Below, piece after piece: positions 6,747 through 13,923 of a DNA stretch of 64,000 nt. Under the pieces are notes generated by a model that was given only the letters and a program-made list of their open reading frames with translations, did not search any database and was not told the DNA's origin. Numbering within the stretch: position 1 is the first letter of the stretch; every line of letters begins with the position of its first letter. The DNA comes from Spectribacter acetivorans (lineage in GTDB: Bacteria; Pseudomonadota; Gammaproteobacteria; Nevskiales; Salinisphaeraceae), in contig NZ_JAVRHY010000006.1 in the NCBI RefSeq assembly GCF_031846305.1, positions 1 to 64,000 on the forward strand, in the 5' to 3' direction. The position numbers and the translations under genes are program-made.

Positions 6747-7211
6747 ATGTCCGATTCAAACCCCCGTTACGCGTTCTACTGTCACAGCATCGGCGTCGAT
6801 CCGACCCGTTCCTTCCAGCAGGCTCAGTTTTCCATCGCCTTGCCCCGCGACTATCCCGGTAACTGGCTGACGGTGGACACCCCGCTTGGCGCTTGCCTTC
6901 TGGATCAGAAACAGGCGGGTCTTTGGCGCCTCGCTGCCGAGCGCGACGTGATGTCCACCCTCACCTTTGATGAATTCCATGATGGCCGCCTGCCTTTCGT
7001 GAGCCTGACCGACGACATCGGCAACCTCACGATCGACATTGCCCCGGGCAATCTGGTCCTGCTCGACGAGCTCGCCGGCAGCCATGAGTCCCGTACCTTG
7101 CGAGTGGCCCGCCCCGGAATACCGCTGGGTTTGTCGCCGGGCCAAACCCAGCCGCCGGGGCCGCGTCGCATCGATTGGCCGCAGCACGACGCCAAATGGT
7201 TTGCGCTCTGA
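6747..7211 (+). CDS. WFAL-tagged protein, AFYxH subgroup (154 aa)
   Basis: N-terminal RYAFYCHSIGVDPTRSFQQAQ aligns with the gene at 2459, and the next strand FSIALPRD aligns with SIGLPR in the genes at 7741 and 8211. The segment LTIDIAPGNLVLLDELAGSHES is shared with them in degenerate form. A Pro-rich linker (GQTQPPGPRR) leads to IDWPQHDAKWFAL. No signal peptide or catalytic motif is seen. It has its own promoter and a weak ribosome binding site. Confidence 0.85.
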   Translation: MSDSNPRYAFYCHSIGVDPTRSFQQAQFSIALPRDYPGNWLTVDTPLGACLLDQKQAGLWRLAAERDVMSTLTFDEFHDGRLPFVSLTDDIGNLTIDIAPGNLVLLDELAGSHESRTLRVARPGIPLGLSPGQTQPPGPRRIDWPQHDAKWFAL

Positions 7212-7219
7212 CCCGGGCC

Positions 7220-7246
7220 TTGCATATCCCCTGATACCCGGAGAAT
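7220..7246 (+). promoter_or_regulatory. TTGC-type promoter of a three-gene operon
   Basis: TTGCATATCCC, N15, GAGAAT. It drives the overlapping genes at 7274, 7741 and 8211. Confidence 0.6.
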
Positions 7247-7273
7247 GGGAGTCACCTAACCCGGAGATTCCCC

Positions 7274-7744
7274 ATGTCCTACCCCCGTTTTATTCTCGAA
7301 TGCCAGTCCGTCGACGCGGTCAACCGCGGTCATGACCTTCGCGCCCGGCTCAGATTGAGCGGTGCGGGGGTACTGCGCACGGCGTTATTCTCGGTGGGCA
7401 CCGGCCCGCTCATGTTCAGCAATACGCTCGCCAATGCCCTCCCTGAGGCCGATAAGCCGCTGTTCGAAGCGCTGTCCATCTTCAACATCTCTCGTGCCCG
7501 CGATTCCTCCAACTATGGCGTCATGATCTACGGCCCCGACCTCACCAAGCCCACCGGCGGGCTGGTCATGCTGGCCCATCTCAAGCCGGGCACGTTCTGC
7601 ACCTTTGCCGAGCTCGCCGACTTTCCGGCAGCGGCGGTGCCGGTCAAACACAAGCCCCGGCGCCCGGCCACCCGTCGTGCGCGCCGCGCATCCCGCCCGG
7701 CCTTGTTCGCCGGCGCTGGCAATGCCCGCTGGTTCGCGCTATGA
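7274..7744 (+). CDS. WFAL-tagged protein, YPR[YF] subgroup (156 aa)
   Basis: It begins MSYPRFILECQSVD and has the subgroup core ARLRLSGAGVLRTALF and LKPGTFCTFAELADF. The linker is long and very basic (KHKPRRPATRRARRASRP) and ends in AGNARWFAL. GGAGATTCCCC precedes the ATG. Its stop overlaps the next start, so a YPR-type and two AFYxH-type proteins are made from one mRNA, which suggests that the subgroups act together. Confidence 0.85.
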   Translation: MSYPRFILECQSVDAVNRGHDLRARLRLSGAGVLRTALFSVGTGPLMFSNTLANALPEADKPLFEALSIFNISRARDSSNYGVMIYGPDLTKPTGGLVMLAHLKPGTFCTFAELADFPAAAVPVKHKPRRPATRRARRASRPALFAGAGNARWFAL

Positions 7745-8214
7745 GTAATCCCCGGACCTTTGCCTTCTACCTGCATGCCCTGCGTGACGGGCCCACCACC
7801 GATTACTGGCCCATGGCCACCCTATCCATCGGTCTACCCCGCAACGACGACCAGATCGGCTGGCTGACGGTCAACGCCGAGCTCACCGGCCGTCTGCTCA
7901 CCGACCAGGACCTTCTCAACTGGCCGGTCGGGGCGGTACGCGAAGCCATGCGCGACCTCTACTTTCAGGAAATACCCAAGAAGCAGCCAACCCCCTATAT
8001 CCGGATCACGACCGGCAAACGCGCCCCCGGCGACTTCAGTCTGCGCATCGCGACCGGAAACCTCATCGAGCTTGATACGCTCAAGGGGCGTCACACCGCG
8101 ACCGGGTTGGCCATGTCCCGCCCCCTTCGATACTGGCGCGACACATCCGAGGTATCCAACGCCCCGAGCGTTCGTCGCATCAACTGGCCGGCCACCGGCT
8201 GGTTTGCGCTATGA
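7741..8214 (+). CDS. WFAL-tagged protein, AFYxH subgroup (157 aa)
   Basis: RTFAFYLHALRDG near the N-terminus, ATLSIGLPRNDDQIGWLTV next and SLRIATGNLIELDTLKG late are all shared with the gene at 8211. The tag is VRRINWPATGWFAL. Translation is coupled to both neighbours by ATGA overlaps. Unknown function; probably a cytosolic beta-rich domain plus a tethered tag. Confidence 0.85.
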   Translation: MSNPRTFAFYLHALRDGPTTDYWPMATLSIGLPRNDDQIGWLTVNAELTGRLLTDQDLLNWPVGAVREAMRDLYFQEIPKKQPTPYIRITTGKRAPGDFSLRIATGNLIELDTLKGRHTATGLAMSRPLRYWRDTSEVSNAPSVRRINWPATGWFAL

Positions 8215-8666
8215 CCGCACCTGATACTCCAGCACCTTTTGCCTTCTACCTGGAAAGCCTGCTGTGCGACGAGGGCACCCGTTATCAGGCCATCATGAAA
8301 TTCTCGATCGGACTGCCCCGCGGCGTGTGTGAAAACGGCTGGCTTCATGTCTCGCGCAGCGAGGGCGAAACGCTCTTGAACCAGAATCTCACCCGCATCT
8401 GGCCCGACCCCATGCGGCGGTGCCTGGACAATCTCGTGTGTGCCACCCACCACGATGATGTCTCGGACTTTACCCATGCCCGTCTGTCCGATTTCAACCA
8501 GGGCTTCCATCTCACCATCGCGCCACGAAACCTCTTCCAGGCCGATCGCCTCAAGGGTATCCACCAGGCCATCGGCGACCCCCGCAACTTGCCGCCACGC
8601 CGCTGGCCGCCAACGCCGGCGGTCCGTCGCCTCGACTGGCCGGATTCCGGCTGGTTTGCCCTCTAG
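8211..8666 (+). CDS. WFAL-tagged protein, AFYxH subgroup (151 aa)
   Basis: PFAFYLESLLCDEG, KFSIGLPRGVCENGWLHV and HLTIAPRNLFQADRLKGIHQ align over their whole length with the product of the gene at 7741. The tag VRRLDWPDSGWFAL is preceded by a Pro/Arg linker. It is the last gene of the three-gene operon. The CRISPR-like repeat unit begins about 40 bp after the stop. Confidence 0.85.
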   Translation: MTAPDTPAPFAFYLESLLCDEGTRYQAIMKFSIGLPRGVCENGWLHVSRSEGETLLNQNLTRIWPDPMRRCLDNLVCATHHDDVSDFTHARLSDFNQGFHLTIAPRNLFQADRLKGIHQAIGDPRNLPPRRWPPTPAVRRLDWPDSGWFAL

Positions 8667-8705
8667 GCCTTGAAAAGGGTCATCGCATCTGATTAGGTAA
8701 GGACT

Positions 8706-8833
8706 CTGCACTGCCGAACAGGCAGCTTAGAAAATCATCGCTTTGTCGGTGAGGTATGTTTACTGCCGAATAGGCAGCTCAGAAAATGGCCCGGGTCAGG
8801 ACTTCATCCACTGCCGAACAGGCAGTCAGGGCG
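8706..8833 (+). ncRNA. Short unit of three type I-F CRISPR-like repeats (possible RNA anti-CRISPR)
   Basis: Three copies of a 28-nt repeat with core ACTGCCGAACAGGCAGCT and, in the first two, an AGAAA end lie at 8706-8733, 8758-8785 and 8806-8833. The last is degenerate after the stem. Each forms a CTGCC/GGCAG hairpin with a 5-nt loop, matching the known I-F repeat pattern (CACTGCCGNNTAGGCAGCTNAGAAA). The intervening pieces are only 24 and 20 nt, shorter than the 32-nt I-F spacers. No cas gene is present. A strong terminator follows at once, so this is a compact RNA gene. Known solitary repeat units of this type on mobile elements act as RNA anti-CRISPRs; that role is inferred here. Confidence 0.7.
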
Positions 8834-8854
8834 CCTTCAACGGCGCCCTTTTTT
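8829..8854 (+). terminator. Strong intrinsic terminator of the repeat RNA
   Basis: GGGCGCC-TTCAAC-GGCGCCC is followed by six T. It starts within the third repeat and ends the short RNA. Confidence 0.8.
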
Positions 8855-8973
8855 GTGGGCACCGTCATGGGGTACGCCAGCGAAAGCCTGCCGGGGCAAG
8901 CCGCTTAACCTCTGCCCTCCCTACCGCGTCTGCTTACACTGGACCGAAGGATGCCAACCCTTCGAGACCTGCC

Positions 8974-10032
8974 ATGACCCAGTCGGTCTACGAGATCCAC
9001 TACGATCGCGGCCGCCATATCACCCGCGGTGACCAGTCCGTACCCGAGATGACGCTGCGCGTGCGCGGCCCCGGCATGACGGAGCTGGTCGAGATTGTTC
9101 ACGACGGCGACAAGCCGCTGTTTGACCTGATCCTGGAGAAGGCCGGTGACAGCCCCGAGCTGCGGGCCAGTGAGCTTGCTCACCTCACCCTCGGCTGGGA
9201 GGACAACAACCTCTACCTGGTACTCATGGCCAACGACCCTCGGTCGAATCTCAACGGCATGGTCGCTCTGGCCATCGGCCAGGTCTGGCGCGGCGACACC
9301 TTTGACCGTGCCAGCCTGCCCTCGGTCCAGGATCGCTTCATCATCGGCACTGGCGTGGGATCGCACGACTATGCCGATCGTGGCCGCCATTACATCCTGC
9401 ACACCCAGCTGCCGCGCTTTCGTGCTCGCGTGGTCATGCCCTACGACGACCCTGATCGCCTGTCCGATTTCGACCTCAGCGATGGGCAGACCTACCGACG
9501 TGCCCATCACAACCCCGGCCATCACCCCTTTCTCGCCGCCATCGAGTGGCAGGATGACCCGGAGGCGCACCTGAATGATCCGGCAGCCCGGCAGGTCCTG
9601 CTGCACCTGGCCCTGTCCATTGTCGACCGCACCCTCGGGTACCACCGCATTCATCGGCCCAATGCGGACCAGCCGGGTCTGTTCTTCGACCCGCTGGCCG
9701 ATGCCGAGGCGCTGGCCGACACGCTCTCCCAACGCACCCCGGCCCACCAGCTGATCACCAGCAAGCAGCTCCCGCCTCTGACCCCCGCGAACTGGGAGGT
9801 GGATATCGCCAACCATCAGCTCACCCACACCAGCGGCATCGTCATGACGGTCAAACCTGAACCTGACGGCCTCATTCGCGCGGGGCACTGCCAGCTCCCG
9901 CCCGAGATCGGCGAGCACCTCGACGCCCAGGGTTACGAGCCGTTCATGCGCTACGCCTTCTCCTTCGCGATTCACGCCTACATGCTCGCCACCCAGGTCG
10001 CCAAGGCCCCGGCCGGGCCGCGCCCTCACTGA
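8974..10032 (+). CDS. Hypothetical protein (352 aa) inside the WFAL island
   Basis: The start MTQSVYEIHYDRGR at 8974 is chosen because upstream frames cross the repeat RNA and its terminator. The protein has no tag, signal peptide or membrane segment. It opens with a beta-rich portion similar in style to the tagged proteins (EMTLRVRGPG, EIVHDGDKPLFDLIL, HLTLGWEDNNLYLVL) and continues with a His-rich middle (RRAHHNPGHHPFLAAIEW). It is mildly acidic overall. No family was recognised. Possibly an untagged, longer partner of the tagged family, on position alone. Confidence 0.7.
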   Translation: MTQSVYEIHYDRGRHITRGDQSVPEMTLRVRGPGMTELVEIVHDGDKPLFDLILEKAGDSPELRASELAHLTLGWEDNNLYLVLMANDPRSNLNGMVALAIGQVWRGDTFDRASLPSVQDRFIIGTGVGSHDYADRGRHYILHTQLPRFRARVVMPYDDPDRLSDFDLSDGQTYRRAHHNPGHHPFLAAIEWQDDPEAHLNDPAARQVLLHLALSIVDRTLGYHRIHRPNADQPGLFFDPLADAEALADTLSQRTPAHQLITSKQLPPLTPANWEVDIANHQLTHTSGIVMTVKPEPDGLIRAGHCQLPPEIGEHLDAQGYEPFMRYAFSFAIHAYMLATQVAKAPAGPRPH

Positions 10033-10056
10033 CGCTGCCTGCCCGGGCGGCCGGGC

Positions 10057-10083
10057 TTGCGCTTTCCGGCGCCCGGGTGACAC
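10057..10083 (+). promoter_or_regulatory. TTGC-type promoter (weak -10)
   Basis: TTGCGCTTTCC, N15, TGACAC. It precedes the gene at 10110, which has an AAGGAG ribosome binding site. Confidence 0.45.
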
Positions 10084-10109
10084 TGATCCCGTCAAGGAGA
10101 TAAATCGAC

Positions 10110-10589
10110 ATGGGCATTGATCAGAATCAAGACGGGTGGTTTCGCGGCATTCAGTTTCTCGGCTTCACTCGGCACCAACAGCCGCGAGCCAAGCTTCGTA
10201 TCTGGATCCCCAGTGAAGCCAGCATGAAGCCCTTTGAAATCCGACCCGACATCCTCTTTTCCGGCTCGCTCGCCCTGAAGCCATTTGCCGGTGAAGTGAT
10301 GGACCTGTACGGGGACCTGCGGATTACCCAGTTCGATAGCAAGCCGGGAAACCACTTCGTGGTCGTCAACAACGTCAGCGACAACACGCCCAACCCGGAC
10401 GGCCGACTGATTATCACCTTGCGCGAGAAATCCGCCTTCTTCGGAAACGCGGGCACCGACTACCTGATTGCGCTCAAGGCCGGCGAACAGCGCAACGACA
10501 TCGACAGCCCGATCCCACCCCGACCGGTGCGTCCGGCCGCAGCCGCGCCGATCTTCGATCAGGTCACGGGGGGTTGGTTTGCGCTCTAG
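10110..10589 (+). CDS. WFAL-tagged protein, FLGFTxH subgroup (159 aa)
   Basis: Signature RGIQFLGFTRHQQPRAKLRIWIPSE (residues 13-37) is shared with the genes at 11140 and 11701, followed by EVMDLYGDLRITQFDS. The tag is DQVTGGWFAL after a Pro/Ala linker. An extra G-W-F triplet occurs near the N-terminus. A strong AAGGAG box fixes the start. The gene at 10606 follows after 16 bp without its own promoter, so the two are co-transcribed. Confidence 0.85.
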   Translation: MGIDQNQDGWFRGIQFLGFTRHQQPRAKLRIWIPSEASMKPFEIRPDILFSGSLALKPFAGEVMDLYGDLRITQFDSKPGNHFVVVNNVSDNTPNPDGRLIITLREKSAFFGNAGTDYLIALKAGEQRNDIDSPIPPRPVRPAAAAPIFDQVTGGWFAL

Positions 10590-10605
10590 CCAACCCCCGA
10601 CTGTT

Positions 10606-11082
10606 ATGCCCCGCTACCTGCTGCTTTGTGACGAAGTCCGTGCCACATCGCGCGCACCACGCCGGGTAGCCAAGTTCCGCCTGAGCGGCACCTGTGTGCC
10701 CGCCGACCTGACATTCACGTTGGGCGAGGGTCTTCTTGTCGACAGCATTGTGCTTGTCCGACACCTTCCCGAGGCCACTTATGACGAGTTCGATCACATC
10801 CTGATCAGGGACATCGTCCCCAACCCTCCCAGCATCGAATCTGTCGTATTACTCTTAGACCAGAACCGTCACAGATCCCTGCGCCTACGCCCTCAGACCT
10901 TTGTCGCCGCCGACCGTGTTGAAGATCTGTTTTCGTCCCCGCTCCGGCCAATCGCCGAAAAGCCACGACGTGGCCGCTACGCTTACCCGGTCGGATCGCG
11001 ACCGAGCCAATCGCAGCCTGCAAACCCACCCTCACTGACATGGGCTGATCGAGCGCCCGAAGGTGGCTGGTTCGCCCTGTAG
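10606..11082 (+). CDS. WFAL-tagged protein, YPR[YF]-related subgroup (158 aa)
   Basis: MPRYLLLCDEVRATSR at 10606 matches the subgroup N-terminus, and KFRLSGTCVPADLTF is its core. PQTFVAADRVEDLF corresponds to the late FVAAD motif of the genes at 4630 and 5289. The linker is proline-rich and the tag is LTWADRAPEGGWFAL. There is no obvious ribosome binding site. It is the second gene after 10110, again pairing different subgroups in one transcript. Confidence 0.85.
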   Translation: MPRYLLLCDEVRATSRAPRRVAKFRLSGTCVPADLTFTLGEGLLVDSIVLVRHLPEATYDEFDHILIRDIVPNPPSIESVVLLLDQNRHRSLRLRPQTFVAADRVEDLFSSPLRPIAEKPRRGRYAYPVGSRPSQSQPANPPSLTWADRAPEGGWFAL

Positions 11083-11087
11083 CGGCC

Positions 11088-11114
11088 TTGCATTGTCCGG
11101 CTCCCGCGGATAAT
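11088..11114 (+). promoter_or_regulatory. TTGC-type promoter
   Basis: TTGCATTGTCC, N15, GATAAT; serves the gene at 11140. Confidence 0.65.
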
Positions 11115-11139
11115 GGATCGGGTATCTCAGGAGACAGTC

Positions 11140-11640
11140 ATGGCCATCATCAACGACGACAACGCTCAAGCCCGTGGCATTGAATTCCTCGGCTTCACCA
11201 AACACCGCAAGCTCAATCTGCGTTTCCGCATCTGGATTCCCAGCCTCGGCAAGGCCGTGGCAGCCAACATCCAGTGGCTGGATTACCTTCACCAGTCCCC
11301 CACCAGCAACCCCCACACCGAAGAGATTCTCACGGTCTACGGCGTGATTACGCCGGCGCTTGTCGAATGGCCCCGCCAGAATGGCGATCAGCGCGGCACG
11401 CATGTCACGATCAAGGATCGGGATGCCTCGCCCCCGCTTGCTGATCATCACGCCAACAATCGCTGGTGCCTGCGCATGGCCCCCGGCGCGACGTGGCTGG
11501 GCGCCCCCGGCGAGGATGTCGAGGCCGATGTCGAAGCCGGACAGCGCCTCGACCAGCGCTTTTCCGCCCTGCAAGTGCCCGGGCCGGCGCCACGTCAATG
11601 GGCCGATCAGGTGGCCAACGCGGGCTGGTTTGCCCTCTAG
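11140..11640 (+). CDS. WFAL-tagged protein, FLGFTxH subgroup (166 aa)
   Basis: The start MAIINDDNAQ follows AGGAGACAGTC and is preferred to an upstream Met that lies right behind the -10 box. The signature RGIEFLGFTKHRKLNLRFRIWIPS and EEILTVYGVI place it with the genes at 10110 and 11701. The tag is WADQVANAGWFAL. Unknown function. Confidence 0.85.
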   Translation: MAIINDDNAQARGIEFLGFTKHRKLNLRFRIWIPSLGKAVAANIQWLDYLHQSPTSNPHTEEILTVYGVITPALVEWPRQNGDQRGTHVTIKDRDASPPLADHHANNRWCLRMAPGATWLGAPGEDVEADVEAGQRLDQRFSALQVPGPAPRQWADQVANAGWFAL

Positions 11641-11648
11641 CCAGACCC

Positions 11649-11675
11649 TTGCGGTTTGCCGGCAACCCGGATAAT
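11649..11675 (+). promoter_or_regulatory. TTGC-type promoter
   Basis: TTGCGGTTTGCC, N15, GATAAT; serves the gene at 11701. Confidence 0.65.
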
Positions 11676-11700
11676 GGGAGACACCAACCCGGAGATTCCC

Positions 11701-12222
11701 ATGCCATTACGACCCAGCCACAGACCCGATACCGGCCGCGACGGCGTCAACGTCCGCAGCATCAGCTTCTACCGCTTTTCCCGCCACGACAAACCCAAGG
11801 CTATGTTGCGCGTCTGGGTCCCCAGTCAGGCCAAATACCTCCCGGTACTGACCGGATTCCGCGGCATGCTGCACGACCATAGGAACCTGCAGCCGCATCG
11901 CGATGAAATTCTTCGGGTCTACGGCGCGTTGCGACTCGTGGCGTTCACCTACAACGGCCGCACGACTGATGACGGCGATATCACCCTTCAGGCGCAATTG
12001 CCCAGCCGCGGGGAGCTGCTTGAGCACAACGAGAATTATCTCCACATCAAGCTCCATGCCGAGTCGGTTTTCCACGGTTGTATTGATCGGGAATACGATG
12101 TCGAGGTTCAACCGGGAAAGACCTTTGATGACCTGCTGCCGGCCGGCGGCGCCACGCCGACCCCGGCCCAGCGCCTGTCGTGGGCCGATGAGGTCACCGC
12201 TTCACCTTGGTTCGCCCTCTGA
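11701..12222 (+). CDS. WFAL-tagged protein, FLGFTxH subgroup (173 aa)
   Basis: It starts MPLRPSHRPD, behind GGAGATTCCC. The subgroup signature is diverged (VRSISFYRFSRHDKPKAMLRVWVPS), but EILRVYGALRLVAF is well kept. It ends LSWADEVTASPWFAL, with Pro in place of Gly before the WFAL. It is the longest tagged member. It is the last of the continuous run of tagged genes before the PH-domain gene. Confidence 0.85.
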   Translation: MPLRPSHRPDTGRDGVNVRSISFYRFSRHDKPKAMLRVWVPSQAKYLPVLTGFRGMLHDHRNLQPHRDEILRVYGALRLVAFTYNGRTTDDGDITLQAQLPSRGELLEHNENYLHIKLHAESVFHGCIDREYDVEVQPGKTFDDLLPAGGATPTPAQRLSWADEVTASPWFAL

Positions 12223-12303
12223 CCCGAAAGCCGCGAAGACAGCCCCACGGCTTCTCTGGGAGCCCGGCGCGAAATCCGTCGATTACGGGGCTTTTTACCG
12301 GCC

Positions 12304-12330
12304 TTGCCGCTTGTCTCACCGGGTTAGGCT
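12304..12330 (+). promoter_or_regulatory. TTGC-type promoter
   Basis: TTGCCGCTTG, N15, TAGGCT; about 30 bp upstream of the PH-domain gene. Confidence 0.5.
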
Positions 12331-12360
12331 CGATCGAGGCACACAGCGGTTTAACAAGCC

Positions 12361-12891
12361 ATGAATGACACCACCACCGAGGCGCCCGCGAACCCGGCAC
12401 CGGCCACCAACCAAGGCCAGGAGCAGCACCTGTTCCGCGCCCATGTCGGCCAGATATCCCTGGCGGGCACCTACCTGCTGGTCGCCGGTCTTCTGCTGGC
12501 CCTGGCCCTGACCAACGCCCAGATTCCCGATCGCACCTTCACCATCGGCATTCACCTGATCTCCCTGTCGATCACTGGCTGGGCGCTCTACCAGATGCTC
12601 TACGCCTGGCTGCATACCTACGAGGCCTCCACCGAGCTGCTCAAGGAAAAGCAGGGTGTGCTCAACATCCGCACCGACCTGCTTGAGATCTACCGGATCA
12701 AGGACGTGACCGTGCGTGAGCCGCTGCACTACCGGTTCTTTGGCGCCGGCAACGTCATCGTCGAGTCATCGGATCGGACCACCCCGGTGATGACCCTCAA
12801 GGCGCTTCCCGATCCAAACACGATCGCCACAACCCTGCGGGATGCCGCCGAAAGCGCCCGGGTGCGAAAAGGCGTGCGCGAGATCGACTAG
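12361..12891 (+). CDS. Membrane protein with bacterial PH-like (bPH2) domain
   Basis: The 176-aa protein has a polar N-terminal tail, two membrane segments (about residues 33-52 and 60-80), then TELLKEKQGVLNIRTDLLEIYRIKDVTVREPL. That stretch is the hallmark of bPH2 (YdbT/DUF304-type) domains: a strand reading x-G-x-[LI]-x-x-x-x-x-x-[IV]-x-[LI] followed by [IV]-x-D-[IV]. The domain should face the cytoplasm. Its exact job is unknown. It is followed after 3 bp by the SLOG gene. Confidence 0.75.
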   Translation: MNDTTTEAPANPAPATNQGQEQHLFRAHVGQISLAGTYLLVAGLLLALALTNAQIPDRTFTIGIHLISLSITGWALYQMLYAWLHTYEASTELLKEKQGVLNIRTDLLEIYRIKDVTVREPLHYRFFGAGNVIVESSDRTTPVMTLKALPDPNTIATTLRDAAESARVRKGVREID

Positions 12892-12894
12892 ACG

Positions 12895-13422
12895 ATGCCC
12901 TGTTACACCGGCATCGGCTCTCGACAGACACCCGCCGCGGTGCTCGATACCATGCGCCGTGCCGCCACCCTGCTCGGGCATGCGGTCTGGACGCTTCGCT
13001 CGGGTGGTGCGGCCGGCGCCGACGGCGCGTTTCAGGCTGGCGCCACCCTGATCGGCGGCAAGCAGGAAATCTACCTGCCCTGGCCCGGGTTCAATGCTGT
13101 CGAAAGCCCCTATACCTCACCCACGGAACAGGCCCTGGCGCTGGCCGGCGGCATCCACCCGGCCTGGTCACGTTGCCGGCGGGCCGTGCGCCTGCTTCAT
13201 GCCCGCAACGTCCATCAGGTCCTCGGTCCCGATTGCACCGAGCCGAGTCTGGCCATGGTCTGCTGGACACCCGGCGGGCGCATCGCCGGCGGCACCGCCA
13301 CCGCCATTCGCCTGGCCCATCAGCGCTGTGTACCCGTACTCAACCTCGGGGCGTCAGAGCATCAGGGCATGCGTGGCATTCAGGTCGCCGACTGGGTCAA
13401 CCGGCGGTTGCGTCGCCACTAG
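12895..13422 (+). CDS. SLOG (DprA/YspA-like) Rossmann-fold protein
   Basis: It opens with YTGIGSRQTP and contains LRSGGAAGADGAFQAGA (residues 41-57) and EIYLPWPGF. These are the nucleotide-binding G-S-R, G-G-A-x-G-A-D and Y-L-P-W motifs of the phage/YspA-type SLOG family. A later W-T-P-G-G-x-x-x-G-G-T motif completes the binding site. SLOG proteins bind nucleotides or nucleotide-derived signals and often occur in stress or defence systems. It is 175 aa, a single compact domain. Close spacing to the PH-domain gene suggests a membrane-linked pair, by inference. Confidence 0.8.
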   Translation: MPCYTGIGSRQTPAAVLDTMRRAATLLGHAVWTLRSGGAAGADGAFQAGATLIGGKQEIYLPWPGFNAVESPYTSPTEQALALAGGIHPAWSRCRRAVRLLHARNVHQVLGPDCTEPSLAMVCWTPGGRIAGGTATAIRLAHQRCVPVLNLGASEHQGMRGIQVADWVNRRLRRH

Positions 13423-13483
13423 GCCCCGCCACGCCCGGTATATTCCTCGGTCAACCCCGACCCCACCCAGGAAGTTCAATTCG

Positions 13484-13858
13484 ATGATCTCCCGCGCAGC
13501 AATCTTCGTGTTCATGCTCATCACCGCGGCCGCCCAGGCGCAGAGCGGACAAAGCCAGGCGCTTGAGAAAGCCCTGCGCGCTGATCCGGACACCACATCA
13601 CCCCAGCACGACTACATTCAGGCCATTCGCGAGCACCTCCAGCGCCACTGGCAGCGCCCGTCCGGACAGGACACAGCGTCTTGTCGAGTCCGTCTCGAGC
13701 AACGCCGTGGCGGCCATATCGTGGCTTTCGAGCTGCTCGAGTCCTGTGGCAGCGACGCGCTCGATCGCTCAGTCAAGCAGGCCATCCTCGCTGCCGACCC
13801 CCTGCCGCGCCCCCGTCGGCGCGACGCCTTCGTGCCGGAGCTCATCATCGCCTTCTGA
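13484..13858 (+). CDS. Exported TolA C-terminal-like (TonB_C-type) protein
   Basis: MISRAAIFVFMLITAAAQAQ at 13484 is a clear signal peptide. The mature part, YIQAIREHLQRHWQRP followed by CRVRLEQRRGGHIVAFELLESCGSDALDRSVKQAI and DPLPRP, follows the TolA domain III pattern (helix, V-x-L-x-x-x-G-x-[IV], S-C/S-G, A-[IL], P-L-P). TolA-C links inner-membrane energisers to outer-membrane or phage proteins. Here only that domain is exported, without the membrane anchor or long helix of TolA, so it could act as a soluble decoy or partner. The length is 124 aa. Confidence 0.75.
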   Translation: MISRAAIFVFMLITAAAQAQSGQSQALEKALRADPDTTSPQHDYIQAIREHLQRHWQRPSGQDTASCRVRLEQRRGGHIVAFELLESCGSDALDRSVKQAILAADPLPRPRRRDAFVPELIIAF

Positions 13859-13873
13859 TCGGGAACGCTCCGC

Positions 13874-13900
13874 TTGCATCCGGCCAAGTTGCTGGATAAT
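13874..13900 (+). promoter_or_regulatory. TTGC-type promoter
   Basis: TTGCATCCGGCC, N15, GATAAT; serves the gene at 13924. Confidence 0.65.
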
Positions 13901-13923
13901 CGAAGGACAGTCAGGAGCCCAAC

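Noticed and set aside
8706..8833. A true CRISPR array
   Set aside because: Spacing of 48-52 nt between repeats, a degenerate third repeat and no cas genes do not fit a functional I-F array with 32-nt spacers.
8843..8885. Possible further copy of the dispersed hairpin element
   Set aside because: CCCTTTTTTGTGGGCACC looks similar, but the first part is the terminator of the repeat RNA and the later blocks are missing.
8905..10095. Long minus-strand frame opposite the 352-aa gene
   Set aside because: It is an antisense shadow: the plus frame has the better codon pattern and lies between plus-strand genes; the minus frame has no ribosome binding site.
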